Shown here one piece after another: positions 1 to 6,204 of a stretch of 31,319 bases of DNA; the stretch's first letter is position 1; each line of letters begins with the position of its first letter. The notes beneath the pieces are model-generated. The model searched no databases, was not told the DNA's origin, and saw only the letters and a list, made by a program, of their open reading frames with translations. The stretch is from IMG/VR virus record IMGVR_UViG_3300047163_000236, positions 1 to 31,319 of that record, one strand, 5' to 3'. This stretch comes from a virus. A program made the position numbers and the translations under genes.

Positions 1-333
1 TTAGCTGCGCGTGAGCCGCCTGGCGGTGAGGACCAGGAGCCGGCGGTCTTCCGTTGAGCAAGCACGGTACAGGCGCACGAGTGCTAGCTCATCACCCTGC
101 AGGGAGCCTGCTTCACCGGAGACAAGGTAACCCAGCGAAGTATTTAGCACCTTGGCAATTCGTTCCATATTGTCACGCACCTGACCGGCGCGGTCAGTTT
201 CCCATTGCGCGATGGCTGAACGTGAAACGTTCAGCTTGGCCGCAAATTCGTCTTGCGTGAGGTTGGCGGCAAGCCGGAGGGCTCGGATTCGGGCGCCGAC
301 GGATTCCGGCGGCAATGTTTTCTTCGATGACAT
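1..333 (-). CDS. Phage repressor, Cro/CI (XRE) family HTH protein
   Basis: A 110-aa DNA-binding protein, most likely the lysogeny repressor. Residues 14-70 form a Cro/C1-type helix-turn-helix domain: RIRALRLAANLTQDEFAAKL is followed by the recognition region NVSRSAIAQWETDRAG. The last 35 or so residues are a short helical tail. No LexA-like peptidase S24 domain is present, so RecA-stimulated self-cleavage is not expected and induction would need another route, such as an antirepressor. The gene is divergent from the plus-strand phage genes across a 100-bp spacer that carries GTTAG/CTAAC operator half-sites. It could instead be a host-type XRE regulator, but position and operator favour a phage repressor. 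Confidence 0.85.
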   Translation of the reverse strand: MSSKKTLPPESVGARIRALRLAANLTQDEFAAKLNVSRSAIAQWETDRAGQVRDNMERIAKVLNTSLGYLVSGEAGSLQGDELALVRLYRACSTEDRRLLVLTARRLTRS

Positions 334-342
334 AAAAACACT

Positions 343-407
343 CTAACACGGGTCGCCGTGAAACGCCACGTTAGTATTTCTTGACATATAAAGTTAGTAA
401 TACTAAC
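343..407. promoter_or_regulatory. Operator cluster with GTTAG/CTAAC half-sites
   Basis: A perfect 15-bp palindrome, GTTAGTA-A-TACTAAC, occupies 393-407. Further single half-sites occur at 370-374 (GTTAG, within GTTAGTA) and 343-347 (CTAAC). The spacer separates the repressor gene from the divergent HTH gene at 436. The palindrome sits inside the rightward promoter, so a bound repressor would block RNA polymerase. That the repressor at 1-333 is the ligand is inferred from position only. Confidence 0.7.
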
Positions 408-409
408 AA
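381..409 (+). promoter_or_regulatory. Rightward early promoter (sigma70-like)
   Basis: A consensus -35 TTGACA lies at 381-386. A 17-bp spacer leads to TAACAA at 404-409, a moderate -10 match; AACAAT one base further is an alternative. The spacer is almost entirely the operator palindrome at 393-407. Transcription would start near 416 and read the gene at 436, which has a strong GGAGG ribosome binding site at 426-430. Confidence 0.65.
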
Positions 410-435
410 TCTAATCGTAACCTACGGAGGACGGC

Positions 436-789
436 ATGCCACAGGCCAGAGCTTGGACGGAAGCGGCGGACGATGTGATACGGACCATGCGGGCGCAGGG
501 GCAGACCTGGGCGGCAATTGGGCGCAGCCTGGGGTTGTCTCGCAATACCGTGATTGAACGGGGGCGGCGGCTATGTGCGCAGGCGCCGAAACGCGTGCCA
601 ATGCCGGCTTGCGCGAAATTGGTTTCGGATGATCCGAACCGCGCCGCTTTGCCGGCCGGGCACCCCTGGACCTGGGGGTTGTTGACGGATGCGGAGTTTC
701 CAGATTCGGGCAAGGATGTTCACAAAGTGCCGCAGGATTTTCGCAATGTCCACGGCGCGGCGCCGGGCAGGGCGCTCCGTGCGGCGTAA
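436..789 (+). CDS. GcrA-like helix-turn-helix protein
   Basis: A 117-aa protein, first gene of the rightward operon. Residues 6-50 resemble the N-terminal DNA-binding helices of alphaproteobacterial GcrA/SANT-type proteins: W...DDVIRTMRAQGQTWAAIG, then GLSRNTVIERGRRL, a clear recognition helix. The rest is basic and low in predicted structure. The start is supported by GGAGG five bases upstream and by the promoter at 381-409. It may act as an early transcription activator or as a DNA-binding packaging partner (small terminase-like); the sequence does not decide. The HTH assignment is firm, the role is not. Confidence 0.75.
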   Translation: MPQARAWTEAADDVIRTMRAQGQTWAAIGRSLGLSRNTVIERGRRLCAQAPKRVPMPACAKLVSDDPNRAALPAGHPWTWGLLTDAEFPDSGKDVHKVPQDFRNVHGAAPGRALRAA

Positions 790-828
790 CCGTTAATTAA
801 AATAACAGAAGAAAAAGGGGCAGAGATA

Positions 829-1332
829 ATGACAGTTTCGATCCGTTCGCGTCCCGCGTGCGACATGCTTGGCTCGGGAATCAGGGCTGGCTCACTTGTT
901 ATTCCGGCCACCCCGCAACCGATGCGCGCATCGGAGATTGTGGAGCGGCTGGAGGAGGCCGGCGCCACGTTGCTGGCCATGCCATCCAGCGGCTATTCAA
1001 CGCGCATGCGGCAGATGCGGTTTGACATCGTCCACACGGCTTTGGAGGCCTATGGGTGGGAAGCGCCGGGGTTACGGGCGGCAGCACCCTCCGCGGCGGC
1101 CATTACCCGGATGGACGAGGCTTTTGGGTGGCTGGCGCTGATCCCAGAGTCCAAATTCGTGCTGCGGCGGATACTGGGGGCCAGGGCTTTGGTGCATCCA
1201 TTAACGGGGCGGCATTTATTCGCCTGGCGGCGGCTGGCGGCGGGGCTTGGGGCGGACCATAAATCCGTGCAGCGCTGGCATGATGAGGCTGTGCGGATGG
1301 TGGTGGCGGCGCTAGCGAAACAGCAAAGCTGA
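829..1332 (+). CDS. DUF6362-like phage protein
   Basis: A 167-aa protein. The region from about residue 98 to 160 holds the recognisable part: FGWLALIPESKFVLRRILGA, then WRRLAAGLGADHKSVQRWHDEA. This is the pattern of phage proteins named DUF6362, with an HTH-like end (LG.d..tv.RWh..A). I infer DNA binding. In related phages such genes lie close to the terminase, so a small-terminase or regulatory role is possible. The start follows an AAGAAAAAGGGG ribosome-binding tract. The 3' end overlaps the convergent gene at 1312-1785 by 21 bp, which suggests that gene arrived later. Confidence 0.65.
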   Translation: MTVSIRSRPACDMLGSGIRAGSLVIPATPQPMRASEIVERLEEAGATLLAMPSSGYSTRMRQMRFDIVHTALEAYGWEAPGLRAAAPSAAAITRMDEAFGWLALIPESKFVLRRILGARALVHPLTGRHLFAWRRLAAGLGADHKSVQRWHDEAVRMVVAALAKQQS

Positions 1333-1785
1333 AATTGCGGCGTTCAATTCTTCCCTGGGTGTGGCTAGCTTGCCAAAGCGCAACACGTGGCGGCCCGGTT
1401 TGGGGTGCTCCGGCGCGGTTTGGATCACCAGCGCGCCGGGGAAAAGCTGCGCGGTTTTAATCTGCGCGGCGGCAAAATGCTGCTCGGCACCTGCCGCGTG
1501 CGGGCGTAGCGTAATGCCGGCTGGGGTAATGCTGGCGCGCGGGCGGATGGCGGAGTCCGCCCGGCGGCGAAGCTGGGCGGAGACCGCGCCAAACGCCGTT
1601 ATAATGCCGGCGGCGGCGAGGGCCAGAACGGCAATGCCGAAGAGCGGGCTGGGGGCGCCGGCCTTGAGGAAAAGGATTGGTGCTGCCAGGCCGAGTGCTA
1701 TGAGCATAATGGCCACCAGCAGCGGCGGGTTTGCCGGCGGCGGGCCGGCGATGAGGTCCGTGCGATTAATCGACGTTTCAAACAT
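1312..1785 (-). CDS. Small two-helix membrane protein
   Basis: A 157-aa protein on the opposite strand to its neighbours. I chose the ATG at 1785 (MFETSINRTDL...) rather than an upstream start at 1857, because the extra 24 residues lie in AT-rich promoter-like DNA. Residues 22-64 contain two hydrophobic stretches (LLVAIMLIALGLAAPILFL and FGIAVLALAAAGIITAFG) followed by RRR, a cytoplasmic anchor. The remaining ~85 residues alternate like a small beta domain (ASITPAGITLRPH, ALVIQTAP, HVLRFGKL), reminiscent of bacterial PH-like domains, and end in a helix. Function unknown. The inverted orientation marks it as a moron or host-derived gene expressed from the lysogen. Confidence 0.7.
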   Translation of the reverse strand: MFETSINRTDLIAGPPPANPPLLVAIMLIALGLAAPILFLKAGAPSPLFGIAVLALAAAGIITAFGAVSAQLRRRADSAIRPRASITPAGITLRPHAAGAEQHFAAAQIKTAQLFPGALVIQTAPEHPKPGRHVLRFGKLATPREELNAAISALLFR

Positions 1786-1838
1786 AGTCGCTGTTATGTG
1801 TCGAACTGTGACATTTTTACAATTTTCTTTTAACTTCC

Positions 1839-1853
1839 TTTTTGTTACAAAAA
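1839..1853. promoter_or_regulatory. Palindrome in divergent promoter region
   Basis: A perfect inverted repeat, TTTTTGT-T-ACAAAAA, lies in the AT-rich spacer (1786-1900) between the membrane protein gene on the minus strand and the outer-membrane protein gene on the plus strand. It could be an operator shared by both, or simply part of promoter DNA. I could not pick a convincing -35/-10 pair on either strand. Confidence 0.35.
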
Positions 1854-1900
1854 TCAAGCTTTTTCAAAACTTTAGCTCTTGCGAGGATTTGGCTGCCATT

Positions 1901-2713
1901 ATGCGCGCCCGTTGTCTCCTGCTGATTGCGGCTTTGGCGGCCGGCTTGCCGCCGGTGGCGAGGGCGGCTGACCCTGCGGTGACGGCGGCCGAAACATCCG
2001 TGCGGCTGGGGGTTACGGCGGGGTACGGCGGTTACCAGGAAAATATTTCGCCGCAGGATACTGAATCCGGCGCGCTGGTTGGGCTTTCCGGCGGGGTAAG
2101 TGCGCTCACACCCTCCGGCCTGGGTAGGTATGGCGTGCCGGACCTTTATACCGATGTTGATTACAGTTTCGCCGCGGGATTTTTAAACTACCACGGCAAT
2201 TTACAGAACCCGCAAAACACGCCCTACCAGGCGCGGGACAATGCCTATTATAACACGGCGATTGTTCGGCTGGGGTTTGGTGCGCCGCTGGCCGGCGGGC
2301 CGGAGGTGATTCCATACCTCGCCGGCGGCTACCAGAATTGGTACCGCAATGTTGGGGGCGCTGCCGGCTATGGTGAGTTTTACCAGGCCGGGCTGATTGG
2401 CGGCGGCTTGCGGCTGGACATATCGGGCGGCCCCGGTTTGGTGCTTAGCGCCGCGGCTGAGGGGTTTGCGGTGATCGGCGGCTCGGTTTCCGTACCATCG
2501 CAAAGTTTTACCGGTGATTTCGGGACGAGTGCGGAGGAGCGGGTTTCGCTGGATGCGGATTACCGGTTAACGCGAACATGGCATGCTTTTGCCGGGCTTG
2601 GTGTGACGCATTACGGATATACCGGGTCCAAGCCGGGCGCCCTGAGCTTGTATGAGCCGCTGAGCTCGACGATCCAAGTGAATTCCATGTTCGGCGTGGC
2701 GTACGGGTTTTAA
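1901..2713 (+). CDS. Outer-membrane beta-barrel protein (moron)
   Basis: A 270-aa secreted protein. The open frame extends far upstream, but the ATG at 1901 is the sensible start: it gives a classic signal peptide (MRARCLLLIAALAAGLPP, cleavage after ARA near residue 22) and has GAGG about 14 bases upstream. The mature part shows alternating amphipathic strands with aromatic/glycine girdles (VRLGVTAGYGGYQ, VDYSFAAGFLNY, YLAGGYQNWYRN, WHAFAGLGVTHYGY) and ends in phenylalanine, as outer-membrane proteins do. It is not a virion protein. By analogy with lambda Lom-type genes it may change the lysogen's surface or exclude other phages; that role is inference. Confidence 0.75.
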   Translation: MRARCLLLIAALAAGLPPVARAADPAVTAAETSVRLGVTAGYGGYQENISPQDTESGALVGLSGGVSALTPSGLGRYGVPDLYTDVDYSFAAGFLNYHGNLQNPQNTPYQARDNAYYNTAIVRLGFGAPLAGGPEVIPYLAGGYQNWYRNVGGAAGYGEFYQAGLIGGGLRLDISGGPGLVLSAAAEGFAVIGGSVSVPSQSFTGDFGTSAEERVSLDADYRLTRTWHAFAGLGVTHYGYTGSKPGALSLYEPLSSTIQVNSMFGVAYGF

Positions 2714-2724
2714 TCCAACAATCC

Positions 2725-2830
2725 CGTCATTGCGACACCCGCGAACGCGGCTGGAAGCAATCCATATTTTCTTTGCAAACCAAAGAAGAAAGATGGATTG
2801 CCACGCCGGCTTCGCCGGCTCGCAATGACG
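2725..2830. repeat. Long imperfect palindrome, interspersed-repeat type
   Basis: Outer arms CGTCATTGCGA (2725-2735) and TCGCAATGACG (2820-2830) are exact inverse complements. Inside them GCAATCCAT (2757-2765) pairs with ATGGATTGC (2793-2801), and TTCTTTG (2769-2775) pairs with CAAAGAA (2781-2787) around a CAAAC centre. A separate hairpin GCCGGC-TTC-GCCGGC sits at 2805-2819. The CGTCATTGCGA...GCAATCCA pattern is one I associate with dispersed palindromic repeats in proteobacterial genomes. It lies right after the outer-membrane gene and could also act as a transcription terminator. Confidence 0.7.
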
Positions 2831-2971
2831 CGTCAAACACGAGGGATTTTGACAGGGAAAAATATTTTTTCTAACGTTGTGTTTTTATGCTTGCCCACAT
2901 TCCCCAGTTTGGAATATAGGTTTTGGCATACTGGTTATCTTTAAGCGAACAGAGAGACAAACATAAATTTC

Positions 2972-4333
2972 ATGGCGGTAGAACCTGGTTTCATCGGGTT
3001 TGCCCGGCATGTACTGGCGGAGCAGGATATTGCGCCGGCCCGGCACCATAAGTTACTCATCTCGAAACTGGAAAATGTTCTGCAGGGGCGCACCGACCGG
3101 CTGATGGTGCAGATGCCGCCGGGCTCCGCGAAATCCACTTACGCTTCGGTGCTGTTTCCGGCGTATTTTCTGGGGCGCCACCCCGGCGGCCAGATTATTG
3201 CGGCGGCACATACGGCGTCCCTCGCGGACCATTTTGGCCGGCATGTGCGGCGGCTGGTTCTGGAACATGGCGAAATTCTGGGCGTTGAACTTGCGAAGGA
3301 TAGCAAGGCGGCGGGACGATTTTCTCTAGCGGATGGCGGGGCGTATTTTGCCGCCGGTGTGCGCGGGCCGATAACCGGGCGCCGGGCGGATTTGATACTG
3401 ATTGACGACCCCATCAAGTCCTGGGCGGAAGCCGATAGTCTGGTGCTCCGCGATGCGCTGTATGATTGGTACCGGGCGGAGCTAAGCGCGCGGTTGAAGC
3501 CGGGTGGGCGGATTGTGCTGGTTATGACGCGCTGGCACGAGGATGATTTGGCCGGCCGGTTGCTGCGCCAAGGCGGCGGGTGGGAGGCTTTGGTTCTGCC
3601 AGCACTGGCCGAGGAAAATGACCCGCTGGGCAGGGAGAGTGGCGAGGCGCTGTGGCCGGAATGGGAGGATGCGGCGGCAATCGCCCGGCGCAAGACGGAT
3701 GTTGGTGAGCGGGCATTTTCCGCCCTTTACCAGCAAAACCCAAAGCCGCCGGAACAAGCGGTTTTTAATACGAAACAGATACGGGTTGTTGTGGAAATTC
3801 CTCCGCTGAAGCGGACGATTCGCGCATGGGATCTAGCCGCGACGCTGCCCGCACCTGGTCGGGACCCGGATTATACGGTCGGGCTAAAACTCGGCGTGAC
3901 CGAGACGGACCAGATTATCGTGTTGGATGTAAAACGGTTCCGCGGAACGCCCGCGGATGTGGAGCACGAGATTGCGAAAGCTGCGAAAGCTGACGGGCCG
4001 GGCACGTTGATTGCACTGCCGCGTGACCCTGGTCAGGCCGGCGTGGCGCAGGTGTCGTATCTCACGCGCGGCTTGCTGGGCTACCGGATTGAAGCGACGC
4101 CGGAGAAAGGGACCAAGGTACAGCGTGCCAGGCCGGCGGCGGCGCAGATGGATGCCGGGAATGTTTTATTGCTGGCGGCCACTTGGAATTTTAGTTTTCT
4201 GCTGGAATTGGGCGCGTTTCCGGATTCTGAAAAGGACGACCAGGTTGATGCGTTCTCCCGCGCCGTGAACACGCTGGCGACGACGGATCGTACGCCAATC
4301 CGGCAGATGAATGTGCCCTTTCTCGGGCGGTAA
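2972..4333 (+). CDS. terL: Terminase large subunit
   Basis: A 453-aa DNA-packaging motor, of usual family length. The N-terminal ATPase has a variant Walker A, MPPGSAKST (residues 48-56), a Walker B, LILIDDP (141-147), and a coupling-type motif VMTRWHEDDL (184-193). The C-terminal RNase H-like nuclease begins with IRAWDLAAT (Asp287), continues with IIVLDV (Asp319) and ends with KDDQVDAF (acidic cluster near 422-426). All expected acidic residues are visible, so the enzyme looks intact. It pulls DNA into the prohead through the portal and cuts it. The portal gene follows 14 bp later. No small subunit is identified with certainty; the two genes at 436 and 829 are candidates. Confidence 0.95.
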   Translation: MAVEPGFIGFARHVLAEQDIAPARHHKLLISKLENVLQGRTDRLMVQMPPGSAKSTYASVLFPAYFLGRHPGGQIIAAAHTASLADHFGRHVRRLVLEHGEILGVELAKDSKAAGRFSLADGGAYFAAGVRGPITGRRADLILIDDPIKSWAEADSLVLRDALYDWYRAELSARLKPGGRIVLVMTRWHEDDLAGRLLRQGGGWEALVLPALAEENDPLGRESGEALWPEWEDAAAIARRKTDVGERAFSALYQQNPKPPEQAVFNTKQIRVVVEIPPLKRTIRAWDLAATLPAPGRDPDYTVGLKLGVTETDQIIVLDVKRFRGTPADVEHEIAKAAKADGPGTLIALPRDPGQAGVAQVSYLTRGLLGYRIEATPEKGTKVQRARPAAAQMDAGNVLLLAATWNFSFLLELGAFPDSEKDDQVDAFSRAVNTLATTDRTPIRQMNVPFLGR

Positions 4334-4347
4334 AAGTAAGAGGCAGC

Positions 4348-5742
4348 ATGTTCGAAACAATTTGTGACACCATCCCGGCGGATAGCGGGATGCCGGCGCG
4401 CGTGCGCCGGCTGGATGTGCTGCGCCGCGTGCTGGATGGCACGATTTATGACGGCCTGACCTATCAGTTTCATGAAGAGCGGAATGGCGCGGGCGAATAT
4501 GTGCCGCTGCGGATGCGCCGGCCTGCCGTCCGGTATGGGCTGTGCCGCGTGGTGGTTGAAGATTCGGTGGCGCTGCTGTTCAGCAACGCGCATTTCCCGG
4601 CGGTGGAATGCGCGGATGCGGAACTGGCCGGCGTGCTGGCGCGCATTGTTGATGAGACGCGGCTAAACGAGGTGATGATTGACGCGGCACTTCGCGGCTC
4701 GGTTGGCTCGGTCGCTGTGTTGATGCGGGTGTTGAAGGGGCGGGTGTTTTTCTCGGTGCTGGAAAGCCTTTTTCTGACACCGCAATGGGATGTGACGGCG
4801 CCCGACACGCTGAGCAGCGTGACCGAAAAATATAAGGTGAGCGGAGCGGATTTGCTGGCACAGGGTTACACCGATGTTGATCCAGCCACGATCTATTGGT
4901 TTCAACGAATCTGGGATGATGGAGCAGAAACTTGGTATTTGCCGTGGGCGGTGAACGACCCGCTGGCAATGCCGGTGGTTGATAAGGCGCGCAGCGTTTC
5001 GCACGGGCTGGGTTTTGTGCCGGTTGTGTGGATAAGGAATCTGCCGGGCGGCGATGGCGTGGAGGGCGCCTGTACGTTTCGGGCCGCGATCGAGACGAAT
5101 ATCGAGATTGATTATCAGCTCAGCCAGGCCGGACGCGGGTTGAAATATAGCTCGGACCCGACATTGCTGATCAAGGAGCCGGCGGTCGGGGATTCCCAGA
5201 TCGTGAAAGGTGCAGCCAATGCTCTGGTGGTTTCCGAAAAAGGCGATGCCAAACTGCTGGAGATTGGCGGGACAGCGAGCGAGGCCGTGATATCCTATGT
5301 TCGCACCTTAAGGGAATTTGCGCTGGAAGCCGTGCATGGCAATCGCGCGAGCGCGGACCGGCTGACCGCCGCGCAATCCGGCCGGGCGCTGGAGCTGATG
5401 AACCAGGGGCTGATCTGGCTCGCGGATAATTTGCGGATTTCCTACGGTGATGGTGGCGTGCTCCCGCTTTTAAAAATGGTCGTGCGGGCCTCGAATATCT
5501 ATCCATTGCTGGTGATGGGCGAGGTTGTGGCGCCGATGGATACGGCAACGAGAATTTCGTTGCGCTGGCCGCGCTGGTATCCGCTTTCCGCGGATGACCG
5601 GCTGAAGGAAGCACAGGCCGTCGCGACGCTCGCGAATGCCGGGCAGCTTTCGCGGGAGGCCGGCGTGAAAGTGACGGCGGCGGCAACGGGCGTTGAAGAC
5701 GTGGCGGCCGAACTTGATGCGATTGACCAGGAGTCTGCATGA
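4348..5742 (+). CDS. Portal protein
   Basis: A 464-aa protein placed directly after the terminase gene. It resembles SPP1 gp6-type portals: an N-terminal wing domain (LRRVLDGTIYDGLTYQFHEE), a central segment with IETNIEIDYQLSQAGRGLKY, and a long C-terminal helical stem/crown region including SGRALELMNQGLIWLADNLR. Twelve copies would form the ring at one vertex that binds terminase, the scaffold and the connector. The stop overlaps the next start (ATGA at 5739-5742), implying translational coupling. No minor head protein or protease gene follows, which is less common in this module. Confidence 0.85.
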   Translation: MFETICDTIPADSGMPARVRRLDVLRRVLDGTIYDGLTYQFHEERNGAGEYVPLRMRRPAVRYGLCRVVVEDSVALLFSNAHFPAVECADAELAGVLARIVDETRLNEVMIDAALRGSVGSVAVLMRVLKGRVFFSVLESLFLTPQWDVTAPDTLSSVTEKYKVSGADLLAQGYTDVDPATIYWFQRIWDDGAETWYLPWAVNDPLAMPVVDKARSVSHGLGFVPVVWIRNLPGGDGVEGACTFRAAIETNIEIDYQLSQAGRGLKYSSDPTLLIKEPAVGDSQIVKGAANALVVSEKGDAKLLEIGGTASEAVISYVRTLREFALEAVHGNRASADRLTAAQSGRALELMNQGLIWLADNLRISYGDGGVLPLLKMVVRASNIYPLLVMGEVVAPMDTATRISLRWPRWYPLSADDRLKEAQAVATLANAGQLSREAGVKVTAAATGVEDVAAELDAIDQESA

Positions 5743-6131
5743 CCGAAGAGACAAATGATACCGGTGAAGACTGGCAGGCGCGCGCCGAACATGCCGAGGC
5801 GGCGCTGGCGGATGAGCAGGCGCAGGCGAATGCGCGGCTGATTCGGGCGGAGCTAAAGGCGGAGGCAATCCGCGCCGGGATGATTGATCTAGACGGGCTG
5901 AAATTGCTCGACCTGGCGGATGTAAGCCTGAACCAGAATGGCGAAGTTGCCGATGCCGCCGCGATTTTGGCGAAGTTGAAGCGAACGAAGCCGTGGCTGT
6001 TTGCCAATGTTGCATCCTCCTCCGCCGCCGCGAATCCGCCAAAGCCGGAGCCGCCGCGGATGCGGCATGCGCGTGAGCTGAGCCATGAAGAGTGGCTGGT
6101 GGCGAGGGCTGCGCTGCTACGTAGAAAGTAA
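5739..6131 (+). CDS. Scaffold-like head assembly protein
   Basis: A 130-aa acidic, helical protein. Residues 15-50 form a likely coiled coil rich in Ala, Glu and Arg (WQARAEHAEAALADEQAQAN...). It is followed by a motif typical of phage scaffold families (DUF4355/GP20-like): AEAIRAGMIDLDGLKLLDL, then LAKLKRTKPWLF. The C-terminus is basic, as in scaffolds that bind the capsid protein. Its place between portal and major capsid genes fits. No serine protease signature is present. The start lies within the portal stop and has AGGAG upstream. Confidence 0.75.
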   Translation: MTEETNDTGEDWQARAEHAEAALADEQAQANARLIRAELKAEAIRAGMIDLDGLKLLDLADVSLNQNGEVADAAAILAKLKRTKPWLFANVASSSAAANPPKPEPPRMRHARELSHEEWLVARAALLRRK

Positions 6132-6138
6132 GTCGTGG

Positions 6139-6158
6139 ATGCCGGCCTGCGCCGGCAT
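6139..6158. repeat. Short palindromic repeat, ATGCCGGC stem-loop
   Basis: Arms ATGCCGGC (6139-6146) and GCCGGCAT (6151-6158) enclose a CTGC loop in the 73-bp gap before the capsid gene. This GTGGATGCCGGC...GCCGGCATGACGG form is a common small interspersed palindrome in proteobacterial genomes. It lacks a following T-run, so it is not a typical intrinsic terminator. It might stabilise the 3' end of the scaffold message or adjust capsid expression. Confidence 0.6.
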
Positions 6159-6204
6159 GACGGCTGTTGTGTGTGAGGCTTTTAACAGTTGAAGGATTTG
6201 GCTT

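Noticed and set aside
1361-1900. Upstream in-frame extension of the outer-membrane protein gene
   Set aside because: It is antisense to the membrane protein gene at 1312-1785 and would hide the signal peptide; the ATG at 1901 gives a standard secreted protein.
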